The notes beneath the pieces are model-generated. The model was not told the origin of the DNA and did not search any database. It was given only the letters and a program-made list of their open reading frames with translations. From a virus, in the IMG/VR virus record IMGVR_UViG_3300035228_000759, positions 1-44,885 of that record: DNA of 44,885 nt; one strand, 5' to 3'. The position numbers and the translations under genes are program-made. This document shows, one piece after another, positions 15,904 through 24,620 of this stretch. Each line of letters opens with the position of its first letter. Positions within the stretch are counted from its first letter, which is position 1.

Positions 15904-15910
15904 TATTTAT
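15904..15910 (+). promoter_or_regulatory. Candidate late-promoter element before the tail tube gene
   Basis: TATTTAT followed by an A-rich 37-base leader to the tube ATG at 15948. Same heptamer as before other structural genes. Confidence 0.4.
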
Positions 15911-15947
15911 AATTAAATAAACTAAAGAAATATAAAACCAAAATACA

Positions 15948-16436
15948 ATGGCAGACTTATTAATGAAAATGCCCGTTCCCTATGAACCAAAAAGGAAGAA
16001 CCGATTTATACTATCGTTTCCATCTTCATTGGGTATTAATTCTTGGTATGTTGAGTCTACATCAAGACCTAACATCCAAATCGGGTCAACAGAGATTCCT
16101 TTTTTAAACACCTCTACATACGTAGCAGGTAGATTCGTGTGGAACACGATAAACGTTACATTCCGTGACCCAATTGGACCATCAGCGTCACAAGCGTTAA
16201 TGGAGTGGGTTAGATTACATTCAGAGTCCGTAACAGGACGTATGGGATATGCTGCAGGTTATAAGAAAGACTTAGACCTGGAGATGTTAGACCCAACAGG
16301 TGTGGCGGTTGAAAAATGGATTCTACAAGGAACATTTTTAACTGATGTTAATTTCGATAGTTTAGGATATAGTGATGATGCGTTAGCTACAATTACAGCT
16401 ACATTACGTCCTGATAGATGTATTTTGGTATACTAA
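15948..16436 (+). CDS. 19: Tail tube protein (T4 gp19-like)
   Basis: A 162-residue tail tube subunit, equal in size to T4 gp19 (163). The N-terminal part (KRKNRFILSFPSSLGI, then SWYVESTSRPNI), the central WNTINVTFRDPIGPSASQAL and the C-terminal WILQGTFLTDVNFDSLGYSD are typical of the T4-type tube fold, which stacks as hexameric rings inside the sheath and forms the DNA conduit. It is flanked by a late-type motif upstream and a strong terminator downstream, giving a monocistronic unit suited to high expression. Confidence 0.93.
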   Translation: MADLLMKMPVPYEPKRKNRFILSFPSSLGINSWYVESTSRPNIQIGSTEIPFLNTSTYVAGRFVWNTINVTFRDPIGPSASQALMEWVRLHSESVTGRMGYAAGYKKDLDLEMLDPTGVAVEKWILQGTFLTDVNFDSLGYSDDALATITATLRPDRCILVY

Positions 16437-16480
16437 TATAAAAGAAGTATTGATAATAAACCAATCAATTGTATATTTAA

Positions 16481-16514
16481 AACCATAGAGGTCATTGAAC
16501 TTCTATGGTTTTTT
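16481..16514 (+). terminator. Rho-independent terminator after the tail tube gene
   Basis: AACCATAGA (16481-16489) pairs with TCTATGGTT (16502-16510), extended by G-T and G-C pairs to an 11-bp stem around an 8-base loop, and runs into a T6 tract (16509-16514). Confidence 0.85.
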
Positions 16515-16530
16515 ATTTAAATAAACTATT

Positions 16531-17280
16531 ATGGACCAAGGAAAACAATACGGACAAGCAAATATGAACTTACCACATGATGTGGTACCATTACCATCTC
16601 AGGGATTATTCTACAGTAATAAGAAAAAATCTCTTAAGGTTGGTTATTTAACTGCTCAAGATGAAAATATATTACTTTCTTCTTCGATGAATAATAATTT
16701 AGTAATGTCATTACTAAAAAATAAAATATATGAGCCTGATTTTAATGTGAACGAATTATTAGACGGAGATGCTGAAGCTATCTTAATATTTTTAAGAAAT
16801 ACTGCGTTTGGTTCCGATTATGTGTTTAAATTAAAAGACCCGAAAACAGGAAAAGACTTCGAAACTACTGTTGCTTTAGATGAGTTAGATATAATTAAAC
16901 CTAAAATAACTCCAAATGATAAAGGATTATTTGAATTTAATCTACCTAAAACTGCAGTTAATGTTAAGTGTAGACTTCTAAATATTCAGGACACTAACGA
17001 ATTAACATCATTATCTGATTCATACCCTGATGGGGTTACTGTACCAATTGTTACTAAACGACTAGAAAAAATAGTGGTTTCTATTGACGGTGATGAAAAC
17101 AGAGAAAAAATATCAACATTTATAAGTACGCTACCTATTGCGGATTCAAAATTTATTAGGAACACGATGTCAGATTGTGAACCTAAGTTGGACCTTAATA
17201 GAACTACTACAGCCCCGTCAGGAGAAAAAGTGACTATGCGTATCACTTTTGGGGCAGAGTTTTTTCGTCCTTTCTTCTAG
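16531..17280 (+). CDS. gp26-like baseplate protein / possible tail assembly chaperone
   Basis: A 249-residue protein. The N-terminal half (VPLPSQGLFYSNKKKSLKVG, then YLTAQDENILLSS and LLKNKI) matches the T4 gp26-type baseplate hub family. The position between tube and tape measure genes, and the partner ORF overlapping its 3' end in another frame, are also what is seen for tail assembly chaperones (lambda G/T arrangement), which bind the tape measure while the tail is built. In the zero frame it ends FGAEFFRPFF. A +1 (or -2) shift between 17248 and 17266 would extend it by the partner ORF. I consider gp26-type certain as a family look-alike, and the chaperone role an inference from gene order. 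Confidence 0.8.
   Translation: MDQGKQYGQANMNLPHDVVPLPSQGLFYSNKKKSLKVGYLTAQDENILLSSSMNNNLVMSLLKNKIYEPDFNVNELLDGDAEAILIFLRNTAFGSDYVFKLKDPKTGKDFETTVALDELDIIKPKITPNDKGLFEFNLPKTAVNVKCRLLNIQDTNELTSLSDSYPDGVTVPIVTKRLEKIVVSIDGDENREKISTFISTLPIADSKFIRNTMSDCEPKLDLNRTTTAPSGEKVTMRITFGAEFFRPFF
17248..17266 (+). other. Candidate programmed frameshift site
   Basis: In the zero frame the bases read TTT GGG GCA GAG TTT TTT C. Frame 2 is open from 17234 to 17455 and the zero frame stops at 17280, so a +1 or -2 shift in this window fuses the two ORFs. TTT-C at 17263-17266 would let a phenylalanine tRNA re-pair on TTC after +1 slippage; GGG-G at 17251-17254 is a second candidate. Confidence 0.4.
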
Positions 17281-17293
17281 CTATAGGAAAGTT

Positions 17294-17455
17294 ATGCTCG
17301 ATGAGTTCTATTATCTAAGTAAACATGTTAATATGTCTTACTCAGACCTACAATTAATGCCCACCTTTGAGAGAAAGTTTTTTATTGATAAACTTTCAAC
17401 AGAATTTCAAGAAAAAAATGAGCAGGCGGAAAAACAACGACAGAAATCTAGGTAG
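17294..17455 (+). CDS. Partner ORF of the gp26-like gene (gpT-like tail chaperone segment)
   Basis: A 53-residue protein if begun at ATG 17294; the frame is open without a stop back to 17234, overlapping the preceding gene. The sequence (YYLSKHVNMSYSDLQLMPTF, then ERKFFIDKL) has the pattern of the short proteins that follow tail chaperones just before tape measure genes: an aromatic/His segment, YS(D/E)L, MP, ER, then a helix. It may be made independently (14 bases after the upstream stop) or as a C-terminal extension by frameshifting. Either way a role in tape-measure folding or tail assembly is the best inference. Confidence 0.65.
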   Translation: MLDEFYYLSKHVNMSYSDLQLMPTFERKFFIDKLSTEFQEKNEQAEKQRQKSR

Positions 17456-17459
17456 GTAA

Positions 17460-17466
17460 TATTTAT
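17460..17466 (+). promoter_or_regulatory. Candidate late-promoter element before the tape measure gene
   Basis: TATTTAT within TAATATTTATATATAAAG, 14 bases before the ATG at 17481. Confidence 0.35.
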
Positions 17467-17480
17467 ATATAAAGAAAACT

Positions 17481-19436
17481 ATGTTTGATGGTAATTTAAA
17501 GGAGGACAGTGCAGATATTGCAAAGAATATTGAATTAGCCAATATTAGTCTTTTACATTTCGGTAAAGAACTTAGAAAGAGTATTACAGATGTCGGGGCG
17601 TTAATTGCAAGAGCGGGCGGTATTAATACTAAAACTGCAAATGCGGTAAGGGAAAGTATTGGTCAAACAAGAGCGGTTAGTAACGAAGTTCAAAAAGTTA
17701 TTTCTGAGTCCGCCAAAACCACAGGATTAATAGGAAAAGGGGCTAAAGACAATATAGATTTATTTGCTGCAATAAATAAAGCTATGATGAGAGGCACCTA
17801 TCTCACAGATGAACAAATATCTAGTTTTCAAGTCTTAGGGATGACCGCCAATATGACCGCGGCGGAATTAGCCACTATGGCGACTTCATTCGATACTTTA
17901 GGTTACACTACCGACCAAACACTCGAAATGATGGGTGAAATGACAAAACAAGCCAGGTCATATGGATTAAACGTCTCAGACTTTATGGATGGTGTTAACA
18001 AAAATTTAAAGTTAATGGTATCATATAACTTTAAAGATGGAGTAGACGGTCTTTCTAATATGGTTGCACAAGCACAATCTTTAAGGATTGATATGTCTAA
18101 AACCGTTAGTTTAGCAGATTCTTTAATGGACCCCGATAAGGCTATTGAAGTTGCCGCAGGTTTTCAAATGTTAGGTGGTGCCATTGGTAAACTAGGTGAC
18201 CCATTCCAATTACTTCACATGGCTCAAACGGATATGGAAGGTCTACAAGATAGTGTTGTTGGTATGGCGGCGGCGTCAGTGAGTTTTAACGAAGAAACGG
18301 GTGAATTTGATATCCCTGTTACTGAGATGTATCGACTTAGAGAGGCTGCTGGTTTAGCCAAACTGGGATATGAGGAAATGACCAACATGGCTATGATGGC
18401 AGCTCAAAAAACTAAAAAATTAGACATATTAGGTAATATGAATTCTGTTCCTGAAGAACAAAAAGAACTTATTGCTAATATGAGTAAAATTGGGGCTAAT
18501 GGTAATTTAGAAATAACTATGCCTGATGGTACAGTTAAAAAGATTGGAGAAGGTTTTAATGATTTAACGGCTAATGACTATACTCAATTAGAGAAAATGT
18601 TAGATGTTAATAAGATGTCAGAATTGGATGTAGCTAAAGAGTCTATGGGTTATCTTAACCAAATAGAGGCGGCTCAAAATACTTTAGTAAACTTAACAAC
18701 ATTAAACTTAGTAAAAAGTGGTGGTTTTGAAACTTTTGCCGAAGACGCGGCCAAAGCACAAGACTTATTAACTACTGAATTTTTAAAACGAGAAGAAGAA
18801 ATTAAGGTACCACAAAAAATTGTAGATATGGCAGGTCAGGTAGAGACCCAATTAAAACTTGACGATGATACGGCTAAAGAGATTGTAGATGCGGTAGTTA
18901 CGGGTATTGGTACCGCTAGTGATGCGATAAGTAGAGGTCTCGAAGAAGCACTTAAAGTGATGAATGGAGAGGCACTTTTAAAGATGATGCAAACCGGATG
19001 GGAAGATGTAACAGACTATTTAGAAAAAATCGATACAAGTACGGATGGAATATTTAAGGCTACTCTCCAAAGAAATAATACAGGATTTCAAGAGGTTAAC
19101 GAAGAAAGTAATGAAACCGGTGAGAGAAATAATGATGGTCAAGGAGGTAATGAAACCTCTGAGAGAAATAACTTCACAGTGAATAATTTAAATACCTCAA
19201 GCCTTAACGTTAATGAGCCCACAACAAGTGCTATCGCATCTAACTCTAATCTTAATGTGAGCGGGGAGGTTAATTTAAAACTTGATAATATGCCAACTAA
19301 TTCAGTTATGACTAAAGAACAATTAGCGACGTATTTAGTCAATAATCCAGACGCTATGGCCGCAATTAGTTCTCAACTACTTAATAAAACGGGAACGTAT
19401 GGTGGTCCAGTAACTGGTGTACAGGGTATGGGATAA
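17481..19436 (+). CDS. Tape measure protein (T4 gp29-like role)
   Basis: A 651-residue, largely helical, Ala/Met-rich protein directly after the chaperone-like genes and before baseplate genes, as expected for the tape measure that sets tail length. Size is close to T4 gp29 (590), so a tail of roughly T4 length is expected. Residues 100-320 are rich in repeated amphipathic helices (MTAAELATMATSFDTLGY; AAGFQMLGGAIGKLGDPF). A low-complexity polar linker follows residue 535 and contains a near-duplicate octapeptide, NETGERNN at 544-551 and NETSERNN at 557-564. The C-terminus is hydrophilic and ends with a Gly-rich tail. Assignment rests on position and composition rather than a catalytic motif. 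Confidence 0.75.
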   Translation: MFDGNLKEDSADIAKNIELANISLLHFGKELRKSITDVGALIARAGGINTKTANAVRESIGQTRAVSNEVQKVISESAKTTGLIGKGAKDNIDLFAAINKAMMRGTYLTDEQISSFQVLGMTANMTAAELATMATSFDTLGYTTDQTLEMMGEMTKQARSYGLNVSDFMDGVNKNLKLMVSYNFKDGVDGLSNMVAQAQSLRIDMSKTVSLADSLMDPDKAIEVAAGFQMLGGAIGKLGDPFQLLHMAQTDMEGLQDSVVGMAAASVSFNEETGEFDIPVTEMYRLREAAGLAKLGYEEMTNMAMMAAQKTKKLDILGNMNSVPEEQKELIANMSKIGANGNLEITMPDGTVKKIGEGFNDLTANDYTQLEKMLDVNKMSELDVAKESMGYLNQIEAAQNTLVNLTTLNLVKSGGFETFAEDAAKAQDLLTTEFLKREEEIKVPQKIVDMAGQVETQLKLDDDTAKEIVDAVVTGIGTASDAISRGLEEALKVMNGEALLKMMQTGWEDVTDYLEKIDTSTDGIFKATLQRNNTGFQEVNEESNETGERNNDGQGGNETSERNNFTVNNLNTSSLNVNEPTTSAIASNSNLNVSGEVNLKLDNMPTNSVMTKEQLATYLVNNPDAMAAISSQLLNKTGTYGGPVTGVQGMG

Positions 19437-19497
19437 TATTGGTGGGGTATCTTTGTATAATCTATTCTTTTAGTTTACACAAAATTATGTTACCATC

Positions 19498-19505
19498 TAT
19501 TTATC
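19498..19505 (+). promoter_or_regulatory. Candidate late-promoter element before the 1592-residue baseplate gene
   Basis: CTATTTATCTAAAAAG, with TATTTATC 16 bases before the ATG at 19522; nearly the same string precedes the gene at 42606 (CTATTTATCTTAAAAA). Confidence 0.45.
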
Positions 19506-19521
19506 TAAAAAGAATATATAG

Positions 19522-22500
19522 ATGTCATTAAGTCCATTATCATTTGATTCTACTGAAAATTTTAGAAAAAAATTATTAGTAAAAAATCTACAACCATATA
19601 ATAGTGATGGTTTTACTCCTGCATCACAACCAGGGCAGAGTGAAGTTATTATAAATGATATTGGTGTTATTGACTCTCAAGAGGTAGAAGTAATTGGTTC
19701 CGATGAAGGGAACTATGCTTATGTTAAAAACCAATATGGGCCTGAAGGTGGTTTTGGTGAACCTAAATCTATTGATGACATTACTTTTATAAATTCAGTA
19801 ACGAGTTTTAGTAATACCTTAAATTTAGATATGAGTCAAGGAATACCGGCTTTAGTTGGTAAAAGTCCGTATAATACTTTTATTGCGTCATCATACAATC
19901 CATTTATATTATTAACAAGTCAAAACCCGCAAGGGGATAACGGTTCATTATCTCAAGATTCTGATTTAGCGAGAATTGCTGCAGAATCACTTAAGACGGA
20001 GTTTCAATATCGAATAGCCGAAGAAACGTATCAACAAACTATAGGTAGAGTAAACGCAATAGATGCGTTAACAGACCCATTTGATTTACTCGGTATCGTC
20101 ACAGGTAATAAATCTATTATTGAGAGAGATTGGAAAATCTCAGTACCTAAGAGTTTAATTGGTAAAGGTTTAGACTTCATTAGTAGGGTTAGTGGTGTGT
20201 ATTCACCTTATTCGTGGATACCTGGAGATTACTTTAGTTCTGAACCAAAACAAATGTATTTAAATCAAATAGCCAATAAAATAACAGGGTTATTTGATAA
20301 GAGAGGTGTTTTAAAGTTACCAACCGAAAAAACGGGAATGCAAATATTCTTGGATAATACGGGTGGTGGTCAACGTTCAAGGCTTTTTCATGGACTTAGA
20401 TTAAACCGTTATATACCTGATTACAACAAAAACTTCTTAACTGATTTATTTACAAAGGTACCTAAACAAAATTATTACGTAGGTAGTTCACAACAAGAAA
20501 TGAGAGATGTTGTTGCACCTGCGGAGTCATTACCGTTAGATAGAGATGGTAATAAAACTCAAACACCCGTATATGGTTATGACGAGGTGGCTAAAATTTA
20601 CGAAAACGAAGAAAAAGATAATCAATATAAATTTGGTTTAAATCAAACCTCAACATACGATGATGGAGGATTACAAGGAGGATTTACTTGGGTTTCACCA
20701 AAATATAAAGATAGAGCTGGACAAAAAGTTGGTAAAGGTGCTGAGTTTTTTGGTACTATTGATACGGATTGGAATGAACAAGGGGTTCAAAATACTTTTA
20801 CCGCTACACAATCAGTAGATGGTTCTGGAAACTACCAATACACTAAAGGTTCTATATTAGATAATACACAAAAATTAATTAACGCGGCCGATGAGGTAGT
20901 AGGAGTTAGAAAACTACAACATGTTGGTAACGCCATCGACCAAGTATCAAAAGTGTTTCATGACGGTACGAGGGAGCTGACAAAAGGTTCAAGAGTAATT
21001 GCCTATAAAGATGTTGATGGTGATATCATTGGACAGGAGTATTGTCGTGTATTTACTAAAGACACCCCATATTACTCAATGGGCGATTTACAAAAAACTG
21101 AGGGAATTACAACCGCGAATAGACGTTTTACTTACTCAGTGTTAGATAGTACATATAATTTAAACATTGCACCAATGAGGGGTAATGAAAGTACAAACGT
21201 AACGGGTAATGATTTTAGTCCTAAAGGGGAAGGAGTTAAAAAATACATGTTCTCTTTAGAAAATTTAGCGTGGAGAACCTCAAGAAAAAAGGGGTTTACC
21301 TACCAAGACCTACCACATTGTGAGAGAGGACCTAATGGTGGTAGGATAATGTGGTTTCCACCTTACGATATGAAAGTAAGTGAAACAAACTCAGCTAATT
21401 GGAATACAAATGAATTCTTAGGTCGACCTGAACCAATTTACACGTATAATAATACAACAAGAAATGGTAATTTAAGTTGGAAGATTGTTGTTGACCACCC
21501 ATCAATATTAAATGCTATTGTGGATAAAGAATTGGCAAATCAAAGTAATAATAATAAAGTGACGGGTATTGTAGATTCATTCTTTGCTGGTTGTAGAAAA
21601 TACGATATATATGAATTAGCCTTAAGATATCCCCAATTTACTTATAGTGATATTTACGAAATAATTGTCAATTCACCCGTACCTGAAGAAGTTAAGGAAA
21701 ATTTTGATTTTATAAATACTGAAATACCTGGAGATGAGGACCCCGCAGTTGTTGAGTATATTGATAAAGTTAAGGAGGATACATACGAGTTTTCATACTA
21801 TTTTGATAATGATATACCTGGTAAACAAGATGCTACCGTAACGACTGCCGATGAGTCTTATGAAGTTACATTAAGTAATTATATTGCCCGACAGTCAAAA
21901 TACGATTCAACAGCCACGGCCGAAAATAAAGTAGGGGTTAATCAGTTTTATGAGCAAAACATATTACCGGGACCTAACGGAGATAAAGGACCGTTACATG
22001 GGACTTTAAAATTTATCGAAGGAGTTGGAGAGGCGTTAAATGCGGGTTCTACAGTTGAAGTCTTATTACAAGGTTCGGCATCGTCACCTAATGATGTTAA
22101 CTATAATAAAGCATTATCAAACAGAAGAATTGATAGTGTTATACAATATATGTTACCGTTAAAACCTTCAAATAGTACCAAAACGTTACAACAGTGGAAA
22201 GATGAGGATAAATTTAAGATTAAAGAGGTTGCGTCGGGAGAACAGGTAACTATTAATGGTGTCGATTGTACGCAAGAATTACCTCAAGGTGATGAGGTAT
22301 TTTCACCACAGGCGATGGGTTGTAGAAGAGTATTTTTTAACAGTGTTGTTGAAACACCGTATCAAGAAGAGGTTCCGGTAACTGATGAAGAAAGTACACC
22401 ACCTGTAGTTGATACTGATACGGGGACTGTAACGCCTGAGAAACCAGTTATGAAACAACCAACAAAAACTGAAAAACAAAAACAGGAAGTTGCAAAGATA

Positions 22501-24300
22501 ATAGTTAGAAAATTACTGACTGAGTGTGATTACTTTAATTTAGTGAAGGAAAGTTCACCGATGGTTTATAGTGGTATAAAGGAAAAAATAAAGTACTTCC
22601 AACCGGCATTTCACTCTATAACACCTGAAGGTTTAAATTCAAGACTTACTTTTTTACAACAATGTATTAGACCTGGTGACACTATACCCGTAATAGGTGA
22701 TGATGGTAGACCAACTGAGTTTAATGCCAAGAACACATCATTTGGGGCTCCACCAATATGTATATTAAGAATTGGCGATTTCTATCATACTAAAATTGCG
22801 ATTAATCAAATATCTATCAGTTATGAACCATTAATGTTCGATTTAAATCCCGAAGGAATAGGAGTTCAACCGATGTTAGCAGACATTAATATGTCATTTT
22901 TCTTTATAGGTGGTCAAGGATTGAAAGAACCCGTAAATAGATTACAAAACGCACTTTCATTTAATTATTATGCCAATACAGAGGTTTATGATGATAGGTC
23001 TGTAGTTACAGAACAGAGGGATGAATTAAATCAAGAGATATGGGAATCTATAGAAAGTAACGTAACTTTTGGTTCAGATAATAGACCAACTAATGAAGAC
23101 ATACCAACTAAAGGTGTTACGATTGGGACTATTAAAACTGACGAATTAACCACTTATCCTACAACTACCGCGACTACGACTAGTGGTCAAACTTCTTTTA
23201 AAACAATAATGGCAACTGCAGTTGAAGATGTTAAAAATTATGCAAACTCAATTACCGAATCGCTAACTCAAGTAGCTAATACTTACTCAATAGATGGTTT
23301 GGCTTACTTTACGGACGAAAGAGATTATACTGACGGTAAAACATTAGGTTACTATACCGATGGATTTACAGGTACAACTACAGATACCAAACTATTTGGT
23401 AAACCAAAAGAGGACGAGTTACAAAATAAAATAAATAATCTTTTTGATGAAATAATTGATGATGTGAATAATGATAATTCACCATTACTCAAAAAGATAG
23501 ATAAAAAGAATTTTACAAATGCCGATATAGATTTATATAAATTTAACATAATCACTTTGATTAATGAAGTTAAACCAAATTACATATCAGATTATATGAG
23601 TGTTATGCCAAAAGTTGTAAATAATCAATTAAGTCTAATCGAAACCATAGATAAAATAAGTTTTGTAATGACTAATACAGATGGGTTTGCGGATAAGGCC
23701 AGAAATGTACAACAAGAATTAGAGGCGACCGACAGTGTTGATAAAACCTCTAAAAACGCAAATAACACATACGAAGAAATGGAAAATGATATGGTGACTT
23801 TAAGTACTGACTTAAAGGAGTTTTATGACCAAATATTTGACGATAATAAAAAATTAGTCGAAAAACCATTTAAACCTGATTACTCATTTTCGATTGAATA
23901 CCAAGATGAGGGTCAATATTACTCTCGTTTTATGAATGCTATGTATCAAAAAATATTAAACGATAAAGACACGGTTATATTAAAACTATTGAATGATAGG
24001 TTAGGTAACATCAATAAATGGGATAGATACGTTAATAATCTTGTTGATGACTTACAAAGGAACTATGAAAAAGTACAAAGAAAAACTGAAAGAGAGTTAG
24101 ACAGATTTAGTAAACGTAGTTCAGTTAGGAAGTTTAACGACTATTCACCATTTACTAAAGAAAAAGAAAGAATATTTTATTATATAAACGTACCTAAAGA
24201 GAACATAAATTCAGTTAGAGATGGGTACTTTAACGAACTGTATTCTGGATTAAATAAAGGTACTGCAGAATCATACAACGGAAAAGTAACATTTAATTAA
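19522..24300 (+). CDS. Giant baseplate protein with internal OmpA-like domain
   Basis: A 1592-residue structural protein between the tape measure and gp53 genes. About 580-700 is a beta-rich domain with FLGRPEPIYTYNNTTRNGNL (633-652) and WKIVVDHPS, a pattern I associate with baseplate proteins of Bacteroidetes phages. About 790-915 is an OmpA C-terminal-like domain: VEVLLQGSAS, then N861-x2-LS-N-R867-R-x3-V872; OmpA domains bind peptidoglycan. About 1074-1150 (CILRIGDFYHTKIAINQISI, FDLNPEGIGVQP) resembles a hub-type domain common to phage baseplates. Residues 1330-1550 are charged and helical, probably coiled coil. The gene stops 2 bases before gp53. Baseplate role is well supported by context; the exact T4 equivalent is not clear. 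Confidence 0.8.
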   Translation: MSLSPLSFDSTENFRKKLLVKNLQPYNSDGFTPASQPGQSEVIINDIGVIDSQEVEVIGSDEGNYAYVKNQYGPEGGFGEPKSIDDITFINSVTSFSNTLNLDMSQGIPALVGKSPYNTFIASSYNPFILLTSQNPQGDNGSLSQDSDLARIAAESLKTEFQYRIAEETYQQTIGRVNAIDALTDPFDLLGIVTGNKSIIERDWKISVPKSLIGKGLDFISRVSGVYSPYSWIPGDYFSSEPKQMYLNQIANKITGLFDKRGVLKLPTEKTGMQIFLDNTGGGQRSRLFHGLRLNRYIPDYNKNFLTDLFTKVPKQNYYVGSSQQEMRDVVAPAESLPLDRDGNKTQTPVYGYDEVAKIYENEEKDNQYKFGLNQTSTYDDGGLQGGFTWVSPKYKDRAGQKVGKGAEFFGTIDTDWNEQGVQNTFTATQSVDGSGNYQYTKGSILDNTQKLINAADEVVGVRKLQHVGNAIDQVSKVFHDGTRELTKGSRVIAYKDVDGDIIGQEYCRVFTKDTPYYSMGDLQKTEGITTANRRFTYSVLDSTYNLNIAPMRGNESTNVTGNDFSPKGEGVKKYMFSLENLAWRTSRKKGFTYQDLPHCERGPNGGRIMWFPPYDMKVSETNSANWNTNEFLGRPEPIYTYNNTTRNGNLSWKIVVDHPSILNAIVDKELANQSNNNKVTGIVDSFFAGCRKYDIYELALRYPQFTYSDIYEIIVNSPVPEEVKENFDFINTEIPGDEDPAVVEYIDKVKEDTYEFSYYFDNDIPGKQDATVTTADESYEVTLSNYIARQSKYDSTATAENKVGVNQFYEQNILPGPNGDKGPLHGTLKFIEGVGEALNAGSTVEVLLQGSASSPNDVNYNKALSNRRIDSVIQYMLPLKPSNSTKTLQQWKDEDKFKIKEVASGEQVTINGVDCTQELPQGDEVFSPQAMGCRRVFFNSVVETPYQEEVPVTDEESTPPVVDTDTGTVTPEKPVMKQPTKTEKQKQEVAKIIVRKLLTECDYFNLVKESSPMVYSGIKEKIKYFQPAFHSITPEGLNSRLTFLQQCIRPGDTIPVIGDDGRPTEFNAKNTSFGAPPICILRIGDFYHTKIAINQISISYEPLMFDLNPEGIGVQPMLADINMSFFFIGGQGLKEPVNRLQNALSFNYYANTEVYDDRSVVTEQRDELNQEIWESIESNVTFGSDNRPTNEDIPTKGVTIGTIKTDELTTYPTTTATTTSGQTSFKTIMATAVEDVKNYANSITESLTQVANTYSIDGLAYFTDERDYTDGKTLGYYTDGFTGTTTDTKLFGKPKEDELQNKINNLFDEIIDDVNNDNSPLLKKIDKKNFTNADIDLYKFNIITLINEVKPNYISDYMSVMPKVVNNQLSLIETIDKISFVMTNTDGFADKARNVQQELEATDSVDKTSKNANNTYEEMENDMVTLSTDLKEFYDQIFDDNKKLVEKPFKPDYSFSIEYQDEGQYYSRFMNAMYQKILNDKDTVILKLLNDRLGNINKWDRYVNNLVDDLQRNYEKVQRKTERELDRFSKRSSVRKFNDYSPFTKEKERIFYYINVPKENINSVRDGYFNELYSGLNKGTAESYNGKVTFN

Positions 24301-24302
24301 TT

Positions 24303-24620
24303 ATGAGATATTGGAACAGATATACAGACTTTTTAGTTAACGGACAACAATCAGTGGTTCCGTTTGTTAGAATACCTTCAAAACCTTCGGATAAAAGATT
24401 TATTTTTAGGACTGGTCGTAGTAGGTTAGATAAACTAAGTTATGAGTTTTATGAATCACCGTATTTTGGTTGGTTAATATTAGCCGCGAATCCACAGTAT
24501 GGTGGTTTGGAGTCTAATATACCTGATAACGCTCTACTTTTTATACCATTTCCCCTAACAAATTCTTTACAGGACTACAAAGCGGCAGTGGAACAACATT
24601 TCTTCTACTATGGCAGATAA
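24303..24620 (+). CDS. 53: Baseplate wedge protein (T4 gp53-like, LysM-like fold)
   Basis: A 105-residue protein. The core SRLDKLSYEFYESPYFGWLI followed by LAANPQ and NIPDNALLFIP matches gp53 wedge proteins, which have a LysM-like fold and lock wedges together around the hub. T4 gp53 has 196 residues, so this is a short form. It starts 2 bases after the preceding baseplate gene and overlaps the next by 11 bases, indicating coupled translation in one baseplate operon. Confidence 0.8.
   Translation: MRYWNRYTDFLVNGQQSVVPFVRIPSKPSDKRFIFRTGRSRLDKLSYEFYESPYFGWLILAANPQYGGLESNIPDNALLFIPFPLTNSLQDYKAAVEQHFFYYGR

Noticed and set aside
19100-19180. Repeated octapeptide in the tape measure protein as a functional repeat array
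   Set aside because: Only two copies in a low-complexity linker; more likely a small local duplication.
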